From Amycolatopsis viridis (GTDB lineage Bacteria; Actinomycetota; Actinomycetes; Mycobacteriales; Pseudonocardiaceae), in the NCBI RefSeq assembly GCF_011758765.1, contig NZ_JAANOU010000001.1:5580001-5644000 (forward strand): DNA of 64,000 nucleotides. Direction: 5' to 3'. Position numbers and translations under genes: made by a program. Of this stretch, positions 7,552 through 16,309 are shown piece after piece. Position 1 is the first letter of the stretch. Each line of letters begins with the position of its first letter. The notes under the pieces were generated by a model. It made no database searches and was not told the origin of the DNA. It saw only the letters and a program-made list of their open reading frames with translations.

Positions 7552-9273
7552 TCATCGCCGCAGCAGCCGCCGCAACCAGGGGGAACGTCCGGCGAGCCCC
7601 TCGGCCTCGAAGACGGCCACCCCGACGCGCGGGAGTTCGCGGACGCCGGGGTAGACCAGGTAGCGCGGCACCCACCGCGGCTGGAACTTCGCGTTGAACC
7701 GGTACAGCGTCTCGATCTGGATCCAGTGTGACATCCATCCCAGGAACTTCGCCGACGCGCGCGCCACCGGGCCGGCGCCGATCCGCCTGCCCTGCTCGAG
7801 CAGCTTCCGGAACGCGGCGAAGTTCAGCGAGACGTACTTGACGCCGTGGTCGCGGGCGGCGAGCAGCAGTTCGGAGATCATCAGCTCGTTGATGCCGTTG
7901 TCCGCGGCCCGGTCGCGGCGCATCACGTCCAGGGACAGGCCCTCGGTCCCCCACGGCACGAACTGCAGCAGCCCGCGCACCACGCCGTCCTGCTCCGCCG
8001 TCACCAGCACCGAGCCCGGGTCGCCCATCCGCCCGAGCGCCATCGAGAACCCGCGCTCGCCGTCGCTCCCGCGCCACTTCGCCGCCAGCGAGTCCAGCTC
8101 GGCGAGCTCGCCCGCGGTCAGCTCTTCCGCGCGCCGCACGCGGACGCGGTAGCCGGCCCGCTTGGTCTTCGCGACCGCCTGGCGCACCCCGCGCATCACG
8201 CGCCCCTCGAGGGTGAACGTGTCGGCGTCCACCACGGCCTCGTCGCCGATCTCCAGCACGTCGAGGTCGTACCGGGCCCACGCGGTCGCGCCCAGCTCGG
8301 AACACCCCATCGCCGCGGGGACCCACCCGTGGCGGCGGCACACCGCGAGGAACTCCTCGATCGCGCCCGGCCACGCCTCGTTGTCGCCCAGCGGGTCGGC
8401 GGAGGCGACGGCCGCGCCGGCGATCACCCGGTAGGTCACGGCCGCCTTGCCGGTCTTGGAGAAGACCACGAACTTGTCGTCACGCAACGCGAAGTAGCCC
8501 AGGGAATCGCGGGCGCCGTGCCGGTCCAGCAGTGCCTTCAACCGCTGCTTCTCGTCCTCGCTCAGGTGCGGCGCGGGCTCGGCCGAGCGGAGCAGGAAGT
8601 ACGCCGCGAGCAGCACCGCGCCCAGCCCGAAGAGCAACCCGACGGTGGCGGTCAGGTCGTCCATCCACTCCACGTGGAACACCGCCGGGCCACTGACCCC
8701 GAACAACGCGAGGGCGGCGTCGGCCAGCCGGTCCGGGAACGGCAGCGGGTCCATCACGCGTGCCGGGGCCACCGACAGCAGGGCGACGTTGATCAGGAAC
8801 CCGGCCACGAGCAGCTGCAGGAACACGCGCAGCGCGACCCACTTGCCGGTCACGGGGTCGGGCAGCGCCACGAAGTGCCGCCGGTTCAGGACCAGGGTCA
8901 CCGCGAGCGCGACCGCCACCAAGCCCGCGCCGAACACGTGCTGCATGCCGAGGTGCGAGACCGCCAGGACGACGCTCGCGGCCAGCGCGAGCTGCCAGGC
9001 CCGGCGCTTGCGGCGCCGCAACCCGGAGGCGAGCAGGATGAGCAGGACGCCCACGACCAGCACGACGGCGGCGGCCGCGGTCGTGGCGTCCTGCGGCAGC
9101 CCGAGCCACTCGGCCACGTGCCCCCGCATGCCGCGACGGGCGGTCGGCAGGACGACCGAGATCACCGCCAGCAGCCCGACGAGCCTGGTCACCCAGGTGA
9201 TCGCGAACACCGATGCGGCTCCGGTCACGCGCCACACCGCCGGCCGCTCCCCCGTCAACGTCCTCCCGGACAC
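7552..9273 (-). CDS. MprF-like membrane protein with DUF2156 transferase domain
   Basis: A 573-residue protein. The N-terminal 230 residues hold about six or seven transmembrane helices. The C-terminal 330 residues are a DUF2156 (GNAT-fold) domain as in phosphatidylglycerol lysyltransferase MprF and the N-terminal part of mycobacterial LysX; seen motifs include FVVFSKTGKAAVTYRVIAG and FVPWGTEGLSLDVMRRD. Such enzymes move an amino acid from aminoacyl-tRNA to a membrane lipid and so lower surface charge. The lysyl-tRNA synthetase domain of LysX is absent, so it must use a standard charged tRNA. It starts with GTG 9273, 9 nt after the acetoacetyl-CoA synthetase gene. Amino acid and lipid specificity are unknown. 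Confidence 0.85.
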   Translation of the reverse strand: MSGRTLTGERPAVWRVTGAASVFAITWVTRLVGLLAVISVVLPTARRGMRGHVAEWLGLPQDATTAAAAVVLVVGVLLILLASGLRRRKRRAWQLALAASVVLAVSHLGMQHVFGAGLVAVALAVTLVLNRRHFVALPDPVTGKWVALRVFLQLLVAGFLINVALLSVAPARVMDPLPFPDRLADAALALFGVSGPAVFHVEWMDDLTATVGLLFGLGAVLLAAYFLLRSAEPAPHLSEDEKQRLKALLDRHGARDSLGYFALRDDKFVVFSKTGKAAVTYRVIAGAAVASADPLGDNEAWPGAIEEFLAVCRRHGWVPAAMGCSELGATAWARYDLDVLEIGDEAVVDADTFTLEGRVMRGVRQAVAKTKRAGYRVRVRRAEELTAGELAELDSLAAKWRGSDGERGFSMALGRMGDPGSVLVTAEQDGVVRGLLQFVPWGTEGLSLDVMRRDRAADNGINELMISELLLAARDHGVKYVSLNFAAFRKLLEQGRRIGAGPVARASAKFLGWMSHWIQIETLYRFNAKFQPRWVPRYLVYPGVRELPRVGVAVFEAEGLAGRSPWLRRLLRR

Positions 9274-9282
9274 CCTGCCCCC

Positions 9283-11250
9283 TCAACTCCCCCTGGCGAG
9301 CTCCACGAACGGATCGAGTGCCGCCGGGTTGGCGAGCGCGTCCCGGCTGACCGCCCGCTCCGGCGCCACGCCGGTCAGGATTTTCTTGACCGGCACCTCA
9401 CACTTCTTACCGTTCAGCGTCCGCGGGACCTCCGCCACCTCGACGAACCGATCGGGCACGTGCCGGGGCGACAGCCCGCGCCTGAGCTCCGTGCGCAGTT
9501 TCGGCTCGACCTCGGCCAGTTCCGCGCCGGGCGCCATCACCACGAAACACAGCAGTTCACCCTCCGTATTCCCCGCACGGGTGGTGTCGATGACGAGTGA
9601 GTCGGCGATTTCGTCGAAGCCCTCGACGATCCGGTAGAACTCGGCGGTGCCCATCCGCACGCCGCCGCGGTTGAGGGTGGAGTCGCTGCGGCCGTAGATC
9701 ACCGCAGACCCGCGCGGCGTGATCCGGATCCAGTCGCCGTGCCGCCACACCCCGGGGTAGGTGTCGAAGTACGCCTCGCGCAGCCGCGACCCGTCCTCGT
9801 CGTTCCAGAAGAACACCGGCATCGACGGCATCGGCCGGGTCACCACGAGCTCGCCGACCTCGTCGACCACCTCGCGGCCGGCCTCGTCGAACGCGGTCAC
9901 CGCGGCGCCGAGCGCCCGGCAGGACAGCTCGCCGAGCCACACCGGCACGTCCGGCGCGGCGGCGACGAACGCGGCGCACAGGTCGGTGCCGCCGGACACC
10001 GAGCAGATCTGCGCCGACCGGCCGACCTCGTCGGCGATCCACCGGAACCCGTCGTCGCTCAGCGGCGCGCCGGTGGACCCGACCGCCCGCAACGCGGACA
10101 GGTCGAAGTCGGCGCCCGGGTGCAGCTTCGCCTTGAGGCAGCTTTGGATGAACGGAGCCGACGTGCCGAAGTAGGTGATCCGCTCCTCGGCCGCCAGGCG
10201 CCACAGCGCCGTCAGGTCGGGATGCCCGGGGCTGCCGTCGTACAGCACGATCGTCGACCGCGCGAGCAGGCCGCCGAGCAGGAAGTTCCACATCATCCAC
10301 CCGGTGGTGGTGAACCAGAAGAACACGTCGCCGGGCCCGAGGTCCATCTGCAGGACGGTGGCCTTGAGGTGCTCCAGCACGATGCCGCCGTGGCCCTGCA
10401 CGATGCCCTTCGGCAGGCCGGTGGTGCCGGACGAGTAGAGCACCCACAGCGGGTGGTCGAACGGCACCGGCTCGTACGCCATCTCCGCGCCCGCGTGCTC
10501 GGCGAGCAACGCGTCCCAGCTCAGCGCGCCGTCCACGGTGCCGCCGCCGGCGTAGTCGATCAGCACGGTCGCGGTCAGCGACGGGATCTGCGCCCGCAGC
10601 TGGCCGACCGTCGGCCGGACGTCGAAGGACCGTCCGTTGTAGACGTAGCCGTCGACGGCGACGAGCACCTTCGGCTCGATCTGGGTGAACCGGTCGCTGA
10701 TCGCGCGGACACCGAAGTCGGGCGAGCACGACGACCAGATGGCACCCAGGCTCGCGGTGGCCAGGAACGCCACCACCGTCTGCGGGCAGTTCGGTGCGAG
10801 CGCAACCACCCGGTCACCCTTGCCGACGCCGAGCGCGACCAGCGCCGACCGCGCCGCGGCCACCTGTTCGCGCAGGTCGCGGTAGGCGAGGCGGGCGGCG
10901 GCGCCGTCCTCGCGCCGGAAGACCACCGCGAGGTCGTCGGCGGCCCCGGTCAGGGCGTGCTCCGTGTAGTTGAGGGTGCCGCCGGGGAACCACCGGGCTC
11001 CGGGCATGTGGTCGCCGGCCAGCACCGCGCTGGGCGTGGCGTGCCAGCGCAGGCCGAGGAATTCGGCGGCGGCCCCCCAGAACTCCTCGAGCTGCTCGAC
11101 CGAGAACCGCCACAGCTCGTCGTACCCGGCGACGTCCACGCCGCGTTCCGCACGCAGCCAGTCCCGGAAAGCCTGGATCCTGGTCGCGGCGACCCGTTCC
11201 GGGTCCGGTCGCCACAACACTTCCGGGGTGTCAGCAACGTCGGTGGTCAC
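9283..11250 (-). CDS. aacS: Acetoacetyl-CoA synthetase (acetoacetate-CoA ligase)
   Basis: A 655-residue ANL-superfamily enzyme. The N terminus VLWRPDPERVAATRI and LNYTEHAL are typical of acetoacetate-CoA ligases. The AMP-binding motif is LYSSGTTGLPKGIVQGHGG, and the C-terminal NGKKCEVPVKKILTG carries the catalytic lysine. It activates acetoacetate to acetoacetyl-CoA with ATP in the cytosol, for lipid or ketone-body use. GTG 11250 gives the family N terminus. It lies between the hydrolase gene (13-nt gap upstream) and the MprF-like gene (9-nt gap), suggesting a three-gene leftward operon. Confidence 0.93.
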   Translation of the reverse strand: MTTDVADTPEVLWRPDPERVAATRIQAFRDWLRAERGVDVAGYDELWRFSVEQLEEFWGAAAEFLGLRWHATPSAVLAGDHMPGARWFPGGTLNYTEHALTGAADDLAVVFRREDGAAARLAYRDLREQVAAARSALVALGVGKGDRVVALAPNCPQTVVAFLATASLGAIWSSCSPDFGVRAISDRFTQIEPKVLVAVDGYVYNGRSFDVRPTVGQLRAQIPSLTATVLIDYAGGGTVDGALSWDALLAEHAGAEMAYEPVPFDHPLWVLYSSGTTGLPKGIVQGHGGIVLEHLKATVLQMDLGPGDVFFWFTTTGWMMWNFLLGGLLARSTIVLYDGSPGHPDLTALWRLAAEERITYFGTSAPFIQSCLKAKLHPGADFDLSALRAVGSTGAPLSDDGFRWIADEVGRSAQICSVSGGTDLCAAFVAAAPDVPVWLGELSCRALGAAVTAFDEAGREVVDEVGELVVTRPMPSMPVFFWNDEDGSRLREAYFDTYPGVWRHGDWIRITPRGSAVIYGRSDSTLNRGGVRMGTAEFYRIVEGFDEIADSLVIDTTRAGNTEGELLCFVVMAPGAELAEVEPKLRTELRRGLSPRHVPDRFVEVAEVPRTLNGKKCEVPVKKILTGVAPERAVSRDALANPAALDPFVELARGS

Positions 11251-11263
11251 CCCCGGAAGCGTA

Positions 11264-11890
11264 TTAGCGGAGGTGGGCGTCGAACCAGCTCAACGTGCGC
11301 TGCCAGGCTTCGATCGCGGCGTCCGGGTCGGCGTCGAAGCGGTGGTTGGCGCCCGGGTAGCGGACCACGTTGGTGGCCACCCGGGAGGCGGCGGCCGCCT
11401 CCCGCAGCTTCTCGACGTCGGCCGCGCTCAGCTCGTCGCCGGCGTCGCCGTAGAGGCCGAGCCACGGGCTGACCAGCTCACGGGCGATGTCGACCAGTCC
11501 CGGCTTCTCGGCCACGCCGTGCCCGCCGACGCTGACCGCTGCCCCCAGCTTGCGGTTGGCGGCGACCAGCAGCGCGGCGGTGCCGCCCAGGTCGAAGCCG
11601 ACGACGCCCAGCAGGTCGGCCTGGACACCGCGGTCGACCAGCCAGGCCAGCGCGATGTCGGTGGCGGCGAGCACGGCGTCCGGGGTCGGGGTCTCCGCCA
11701 GGTGCGGCGCGGCGGCCAGCCAGCCCTCCGCGGCCAGGCTCGAGATCAGCAGCCGCACCCCGTCGCTGACGCCGCCGACCTCGTGCAACACCACGAGTCC
11801 GCCCCGCACCACGTTCTCGGGTTCGGCGTAGGTCAGGTCGATCACGCGGCCGTCGTCACGTGCGTAGTGCTCGGTGTGCGTCTGGGTCAT
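11264..11890 (-). CDS. Dienelactone hydrolase-family protein, nucleophile replaced
   Basis: A 208-residue alpha/beta-hydrolase of the dienelactone hydrolase family: VVLHEVGGVSDGVR near the N terminus, GVVGFDLGGTAALLVA at the nucleophile elbow, LGLYGDAGDELS and a terminal ANHRFD with the expected histidine. Family enzymes use Cys in G-F-C-x-G-G; here that position is Asp (GFDLGG). Either the chemistry differs or the protein is not a hydrolase. ATG 11890 is chosen; a TTG at 11902 is also possible but sits too close to the AGGAG. It leads the aacS operon. Confidence 0.85.
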   Translation of the reverse strand: MTQTHTEHYARDDGRVIDLTYAEPENVVRGGLVVLHEVGGVSDGVRLLISSLAAEGWLAAAPHLAETPTPDAVLAATDIALAWLVDRGVQADLLGVVGFDLGGTAALLVAANRKLGAAVSVGGHGVAEKPGLVDIARELVSPWLGLYGDAGDELSAADVEKLREAAAASRVATNVVRYPGANHRFDADPDAAIEAWQRTLSWFDAHLR

Positions 11891-11996
11891 CGTGCTACTC
11901 AACCACTCCTGGGTGAACGAGAGTCAACAACAATCCTCTCGGCGTGGCCGGGATAACGTGGCAGGATCGCGGTTCGACCCCGAAGGAGTGCCAGTC

Positions 11997-13049
11997 ATGT
12001 CCGTGCCCACCCGCCCCGATCTCGGCTCGTTGCCCGCCTACGTGGCCGGGCGGACGGTGCCGGGCGCGATCAAGCTCGCGAGCAACGAGTGCCCCGGCGG
12101 CCCGCTGCCGAGCGTGCGGTCCGCGATCGCCGAGGCCGCCGCGGACGTGCACCGCTACCCGGACATGGGGGTGAGCGCGCTGGCGGACCGGCTGGCGCGC
12201 AAGTACGACTTCCCGGTGGAGCGCGTCGCGGTGGGTTGCGGGTCGGTCGCGCTGTGCCAGCAGCTCGTGCAGGCCCTGTGCGCGCCCGGTGACGAGGTGC
12301 TCTTCGCGTGGCGCTCGTTCGAGGCCTACCCGATCGTGACGCAGATCGCGGGCGCCACGTCGGTCAAGGTGCCCCTGGACGCGGCGCACACCCACGACCT
12401 GGACGCGATGCTCGCCGCCATCACGCCCCGGACGAAGCTGGTGTTCGTCTGCAACCCGAACAACCCGTCCGGTACCGCGGTTCGCCGGGCCGACCTGGTC
12501 CGGTTCCTCGACCAGGTGCCGCCGCACGTGGTCGTGGCGCTGGACGAGGCGTACCGCGAGTTCGTCACCGACCCGGACGTGCCGGACGGCATGGAGTTCG
12601 CCCGGACGCGGGACAACGTCGTGGTGCTGCGGACCTTCTCCAAGGCGTACGGCCTGGCCGGGCTGCGCGTCGGATACCTGGTCGGCCCGGCCGAGCTGGC
12701 CGAGGTGGTGCGCCGGGTCTACATCCCGTTCAGCGTGAACTCGCTGGCGCAGGTCGCCGCGCTGGCCTCGCTCGACGCCGAGGGCGAGATGCGCGAACGC
12801 TGCGCCGGGATCATCGCCGAGCGGCAGCGCGTCGCGGACGAACTGCTCGCCCTCGGCTTCGAGGTGCCCGAGACGCACGCCAACTTCGTGTGGCTGCCGC
12901 TGCGCGAGAAGGCGCTCGACTTCGCCGAGCACGCGCTCGCGAACAAGGTCGTGGTGCGCGCGTTCGCCGGTGACGGCGTGCGGGTGACGATCAGCACCCG
13001 CGAGGAGAACGACGTGTTCCTGCAGGCGGCGCGAAGCTTCACCGGTTGA
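11997..13049 (+). CDS. hisC: Histidinol-phosphate / aromatic aminotransferase
   Basis: A 350-residue fold-type I PLP aminotransferase of the HisC/Pat group. Visible are IKLASNECPGGPLPS, FVCNPNNPSGT, the conserved DEAYREF, the PLP-lysine motif TFSKAYGLAGLRVGY and the C-terminal GVRVTISTREEND. It transaminates histidinol phosphate or aromatic keto acids. As a lone gene away from the his operon it is more likely the aromatic aminotransferase Pat or a second HisC. ATG 11997 follows GAAGGAG; the frame upstream of it overlaps the divergent gene. Its 3' end overlaps the convergent TauE gene by 11 nt. Confidence 0.9.
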   Translation: MSVPTRPDLGSLPAYVAGRTVPGAIKLASNECPGGPLPSVRSAIAEAAADVHRYPDMGVSALADRLARKYDFPVERVAVGCGSVALCQQLVQALCAPGDEVLFAWRSFEAYPIVTQIAGATSVKVPLDAAHTHDLDAMLAAITPRTKLVFVCNPNNPSGTAVRRADLVRFLDQVPPHVVVALDEAYREFVTDPDVPDGMEFARTRDNVVVLRTFSKAYGLAGLRVGYLVGPAELAEVVRRVYIPFSVNSLAQVAALASLDAEGEMRERCAGIIAERQRVADELLALGFEVPETHANFVWLPLREKALDFAEHALANKVVVRAFAGDGVRVTISTREENDVFLQAARSFTG

Positions 13050-13803
13050 GCACCAGCTGCACGATCGCGGCGATGCCGACCACGACGATCACGCCGCGCA
13101 GCACCGGCGCGGGCAGCCGGCGCCCGATCGTGGCGCCGAGCTGCCCGCCGACCGTGGACCCGACGGCGAGCAGCCCGATCACCGGCCAGCTGACCGGCGC
13201 GATGAACGCGTAGACCAGTCCGGCGACGACGTTCACCACGGCAGCCAGCACGTTCTTGATGCCGTTGAGCCGCTGCAGCGGATCGGTGAGCAGCATGCCC
13301 ATGAACGCCATCAGCATGACGCCCTGCGCCGCGGTGAAGTACCCGCCGTAGATGCCCACGAGGAAGATCAGGACCAGCACGAGAGCGCCGTGCGACCGGC
13401 CGCCGGACCCGGACTCGCGCCGCCGGGTCACCCACGCCGACACCCGGGGCTGGATGATGACCAGCACCACGGCGAGCCCGACCAGTACCGGCACAATCGT
13501 CTCGAAGGTGTTGGGCGGCAAGGAAAGCAGCAGCGCCGTGCCGCACACCGCGCCGATCGCCGACGGGATCGCGTACCGGATCACCCGCCGGCGCTGCCCG
13601 GTCAGCTCGCGCCGGTAGCCGATGGCTCCGCTGATCGTGCCGGGCGCGAGCCCGATGGCGTTCGACGTCGTCGCGGTCACCGGCGGATAACCGAGCGCCA
13701 CGAGGACCGGGAACGTGACCAGCGTGCCCGATCCGACGACCGCGTTGATCGTGCCCGCCCACAGGCCGGCCAGGAACACGACCAGCGCTTGCCACCACTG
13801 CAT
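13039..13803 (-). CDS. TauE/SafE-family anion exporter
   Basis: A 254-residue integral membrane protein with about eight helices. The duplicated family motif is seen as GTINAVVGSGTLVTFPVL and YGGYFTAAQGVMLM, and GLAPGTISGAIGYRREL is typical of TauE/SafE (DUF81). Members export sulfite, sulfoacetate or similar anions. ATG 13803 matches the family start, although the frame stays open far upstream. Its start lies back to back with the baeRF gene. The substrate cannot be told. Confidence 0.9.
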   Translation of the reverse strand: MQWWQALVVFLAGLWAGTINAVVGSGTLVTFPVLVALGYPPVTATTSNAIGLAPGTISGAIGYRRELTGQRRRVIRYAIPSAIGAVCGTALLLSLPPNTFETIVPVLVGLAVVLVIIQPRVSAWVTRRRESGSGGRSHGALVLVLIFLVGIYGGYFTAAQGVMLMAFMGMLLTDPLQRLNGIKNVLAAVVNVVAGLVYAFIAPVSWPVIGLLAVGSTVGGQLGATIGRRLPAPVLRGVIVVVGIAAIVQLVLNR

Positions 13804-13822
13804 TCCCCCATGAAACCCCGGC

Positions 13823-13848
13823 GTTTCGGGGCGAGTGCAGCCGGGTAA
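13823..13848 (+). promoter_or_regulatory. SigF/SigB-type promoter of the baeRF gene
   Basis: GTTT at 13823-13826, a 16-nt spacer and GGGTAA at 13843-13848 match the actinobacterial SigF/SigB consensus (GTTT-N14-17-GGGTA). The ATG at 13858 follows 9 nt later, so the transcript is probably leaderless or nearly so. The same layout occurs at 16274-16300. Confidence 0.75.
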
Positions 13849-13857
13849 GAAGCGGGC

Positions 13858-14913
13858 ATGGACACGACGACGCTGCGCCCGCTCGTGACCGCCACCGGCC
13901 CGTTCACGTCCGTCTACTTCGAGGATTCGCACGACACCGCGGACGCCGAGAAGCAGCTGGAGCTGAAGTGGCGCGAGCTCAAGGACGCGCTGACCGCGCA
14001 GCACGCCCCGGACGGTGCCGTGAGCGCGCTGGAGGCCGCGATCCTCGACGGTCCGCGCGCCACCGGCCGGAGCGGGCGCGCGCTGCTGGCCGCCGGCGCG
14101 GAGGTCCTGGTCGACGAGCAGCTCGCGAGCCCGCCCGCGACGACCATCGCCCGTGTCTCCGACCTGCCCTACCTGCTGCCGCTGGCGCGGTACGGCGAGC
14201 TGGCCCTGCCGCACGTGGTCGGCCAGGTCGACCAGGTGGGCGCCGACATCCGCGCCTACGACGAACACGGGAACCAAACGGTGGCCGAAGAGCTCACCGG
14301 GCAGGACCACCCGGTGCACAAGACCCGCGGCGGTGGCGAGGCGCACCACCGCATGCAGCACCGCACCGAGGAGGTCCGGCACCAGAACGTGACCGAGATC
14401 GCCCACGCCATCGCCCGGTTGGCCGAACGCACCCGGGCCCAGCTGATCGTGGTGGCGGGCGAGGTGCAGGGCCGCAAGGCCGTGATCGAGGAACTGCCTG
14501 CGGCGGCGAAGTCGATCGCCCGGGAGGCCACGCACTCCGACGTGGCCGACGAACTCGCCGAAGCCGTCCGGCACAGCCGCGCCGACGACGTCGTGCGGCG
14601 CTTCCGCGGCGCGCTGAACCAGCCGGACGGCCTTGCCGTGCAAGGACTCGAGGCGGTGACGGCCGCGCTGCGCGAGGCCAATGTGGAGACCCTGCTCGTC
14701 GGCGACCCCGGCGCGGACACGGTGTGCACGGGAGCGACCCCGGCGCAGATCGCGCTGGGCGAAGAGGAACTGCGGGCCTACGGTGCGACGGAGATCCACC
14801 GGTGCCGGGCCGACGAGGCGGTGCCGGCCGCGGCGGTCGCCGTGGACGCGGACCTGATGCACGTCCACGAGGAGCTCGTGGAAGGATTCGGCGCAATCCT
14901 GCGCCACCGGTGA
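13858..14913 (+). CDS. eRF1-like protein of the bacterial release-factor family (baeRF2/Rv2629 type)
   Basis: A 351-residue protein with the three-part eRF1/Vms1 layout. An N-terminal domain starts TTTLRPLVTATGPFTSVYFED. A central RNase H-like domain holds RTRAQLIVVAGEVQGRKAVI. The C-terminal L7Ae-like domain has NVETLLVGDPGADTVCTGAT. The loop KTRGGGEAHHRMQHRTEE sits where eRF1 has GGQ; here it is GGG without Gln. Related proteins include mycobacterial Rv2629 and peptidyl-tRNA hydrolases of the Vms1 type. A role in freeing stalled ribosomes or hibernation is likely but inferred. A SigF-type promoter lies directly upstream and the anti-sigma/sigma pair follows, so it is probably a stress gene. 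Confidence 0.8.
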   Translation: MDTTTLRPLVTATGPFTSVYFEDSHDTADAEKQLELKWRELKDALTAQHAPDGAVSALEAAILDGPRATGRSGRALLAAGAEVLVDEQLASPPATTIARVSDLPYLLPLARYGELALPHVVGQVDQVGADIRAYDEHGNQTVAEELTGQDHPVHKTRGGGEAHHRMQHRTEEVRHQNVTEIAHAIARLAERTRAQLIVVAGEVQGRKAVIEELPAAAKSIAREATHSDVADELAEAVRHSRADDVVRRFRGALNQPDGLAVQGLEAVTAALREANVETLLVGDPGADTVCTGATPAQIALGEEELRAYGATEIHRCRADEAVPAAAVAVDADLMHVHEELVEGFGAILRHR

Positions 14914-15030
14914 GGAGACAGTTATCAACGCAGCTACACAAAGCTTCCGGACGGTAACCGTACCGAGCGAACTTCCCTCGTTCGAGGCATGATGGTCCCG
15001 AAGCAACACTCGAACGACGGTGAGGTGAAC

Positions 15031-15465
15031 GTGACGGACTGGGAGCCACCGTCCTTGCGCGCGCAGAACGAAATCGAACTCTGGCTCGGTGCCGACCTGG
15101 CGCACCTGCCGATCGTCCGGTCGGTGGTGGCGACGCTGGCCACGCGGGCCGACTTCGACCTGGACTCGATCGCGGACCTGCGGCTCGCCGTGGACGAGGC
15201 GTGCTCGACCCTGATCACCCGGGCACTGCCGGATTCCACCATGCGCTGCCGCTTCGTGGTCGAGGACGACGAACTGCGTTTCCAGGGCACGGTGCTGTCC
15301 GGCAGCGACAGCGCGCCGAGCACCAAGTCGTTCGGCTGGCGGGTCCTGAGCACGCTCACGGACTCCGTCGACACGCACGTGAAATCGAACGGCCAAGGCC
15401 ACCAGGTGGACATCGAACTCGCCAAGCGACGCGTCGTCGTGGACGTCCCAGGGGCAGGCGCGTGA
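15031..15465 (+). CDS. rsbW: RsbW/UsfX-type anti-sigma factor
   Basis: A 144-residue GHKL-fold protein. IADLRLAVDEACSTLITRAL is the N-box of the RsbW/SpoIIAB anti-sigma family and FGWRVLSTLTDSVD covers the later ATP-lid region. It should bind and hold the sigma factor encoded next to it and may phosphorylate an anti-anti-sigma partner not present here. GTG 15031 is chosen because GGTGAGG precedes it; an in-frame ATG at 14989 would add 14 residues. Its stop overlaps the sigma gene start by 4 nt (GTGA). Confidence 0.88.
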   Translation: MTDWEPPSLRAQNEIELWLGADLAHLPIVRSVVATLATRADFDLDSIADLRLAVDEACSTLITRALPDSTMRCRFVVEDDELRFQGTVLSGSDSAPSTKSFGWRVLSTLTDSVDTHVKSNGQGHQVDIELAKRRVVVDVPGAGA

Positions 15466-16268
15466 CCGGTTCCCGGACCGAGCAGACACAACCCACATCG
15501 TCGAACGAATACGGGCACCTCACCCCGCTGTTCGACGAGCTGGCGGGCCTGCCGGCCGACGATCCCCGGCGCGCCGAGCTGCGCGACGAGCTCGTCACGG
15601 GCCACCTGCCCCTGGCCGAGCACATCGCGCAACGGTTCTCCGGGCGCGGGGTGGCGAAGGAGGACCTGGTCCAGGTCGCCACGGTCGGGCTGATCAACGC
15701 GGTGGACCGGTTCGACCCCAGCCGCGGATCGGACTTCCTGTCCTTCGCCGTGCCCACCGTGATGGGCGAAGTGCGCCGGCACTTCCGGGACACCGGCTGG
15801 CTGGTGCGGGTGCCGCGCCGGCTCAAGGAGCTGCACCTGTCGATCTCCAGCGCGAGCACCGAGCTCGCGCAGCGGCTGGGCCGCGCGCCCACGCCGAGCG
15901 AGATCGCCGCGCACCTCGGCGTCAGCCAGGACGAGGTCTACGAGGGGCTGGAGGCGGGCAACGCCTACCACTCGATGTCGCTGGACGAGGTGCTGTCCGG
16001 GGACACCGAGAACCTCGCGCTCGGCGACACGCTGGGCGAGGAGGACGCGGGCCTGGCGGGTGTGGAGAACCACGAGGCGCTGCTGCCGCTGATCCAGGAC
16101 CTGCCCGAACGGGAACGCAAGATCCTCGGCCTGCGGTTCGTGCACAACATGACCCAGACCCAGATCGCGGAGCGGATCGGCGTGTCGCAGATGCACGTGT
16201 CCCGGCTGCTCGCGCGCACCCTGCAACGGTTGCGCGATGGCCTCACCGAGTCGGACGGCGAGCTCTGA
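15462..16268 (+). CDS. SigF/SigB-type stress sigma factor
   Basis: A 268-residue group 3 sigma-70 factor. Region 2 reads HIAQRFSGRGVAKEDLVQVA and FDPSRGSDFLSFAVPTVMGE, region 3 contains LAQRLGRAPTPSEIAAHLGV, and region 4 is LPERERKILGLRFVHNMTQT followed by IGVSQMHVSRLL. It belongs to the SigF/SigB/SigG family of general stress and sporulation factors. GTG 15462 overlaps the anti-sigma stop by 4 nt, the classic partner arrangement. SigF-consensus promoters on both sides of this cluster suggest its direct targets. Confidence 0.92.
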   Translation: MTGSRTEQTQPTSSNEYGHLTPLFDELAGLPADDPRRAELRDELVTGHLPLAEHIAQRFSGRGVAKEDLVQVATVGLINAVDRFDPSRGSDFLSFAVPTVMGEVRRHFRDTGWLVRVPRRLKELHLSISSASTELAQRLGRAPTPSEIAAHLGVSQDEVYEGLEAGNAYHSMSLDEVLSGDTENLALGDTLGEEDAGLAGVENHEALLPLIQDLPERERKILGLRFVHNMTQTQIAERIGVSQMHVSRLLARTLQRLRDGLTESDGEL

Positions 16269-16273
16269 CCTGC

Positions 16274-16300
16274 GGTTTTGCCCACCGCTTCGCAGGGTAA
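16274..16300 (+). promoter_or_regulatory. SigF/SigB-type promoter of the NHEJ operon
   Basis: GGTTT (16274-16278), 16 nt, then GGGTAA (16295-16300), 9 nt before the ligase ATG. It is the same promoter type, spacer and start distance as at 13823-13848. It begins 6 nt after the sigma gene stop. Confidence 0.75.
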
Positions 16301-16309
16301 CCGCCGATT

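Noticed and set aside
14914..14988. A third SigF-type promoter before the anti-sigma gene
   Set aside because: CGGTAA at 14952-14957 sits in a palindrome ACGGTAACCGT, but there is no GTTT at the right spacing.
13039..15498. Very long minus-strand open frame (819 codons) extending the TauE/SafE gene
   Set aside because: Only the part from ATG 13803 shows the family; the rest is antisense to the baeRF and anti-sigma genes and has no homology or ribosome site.
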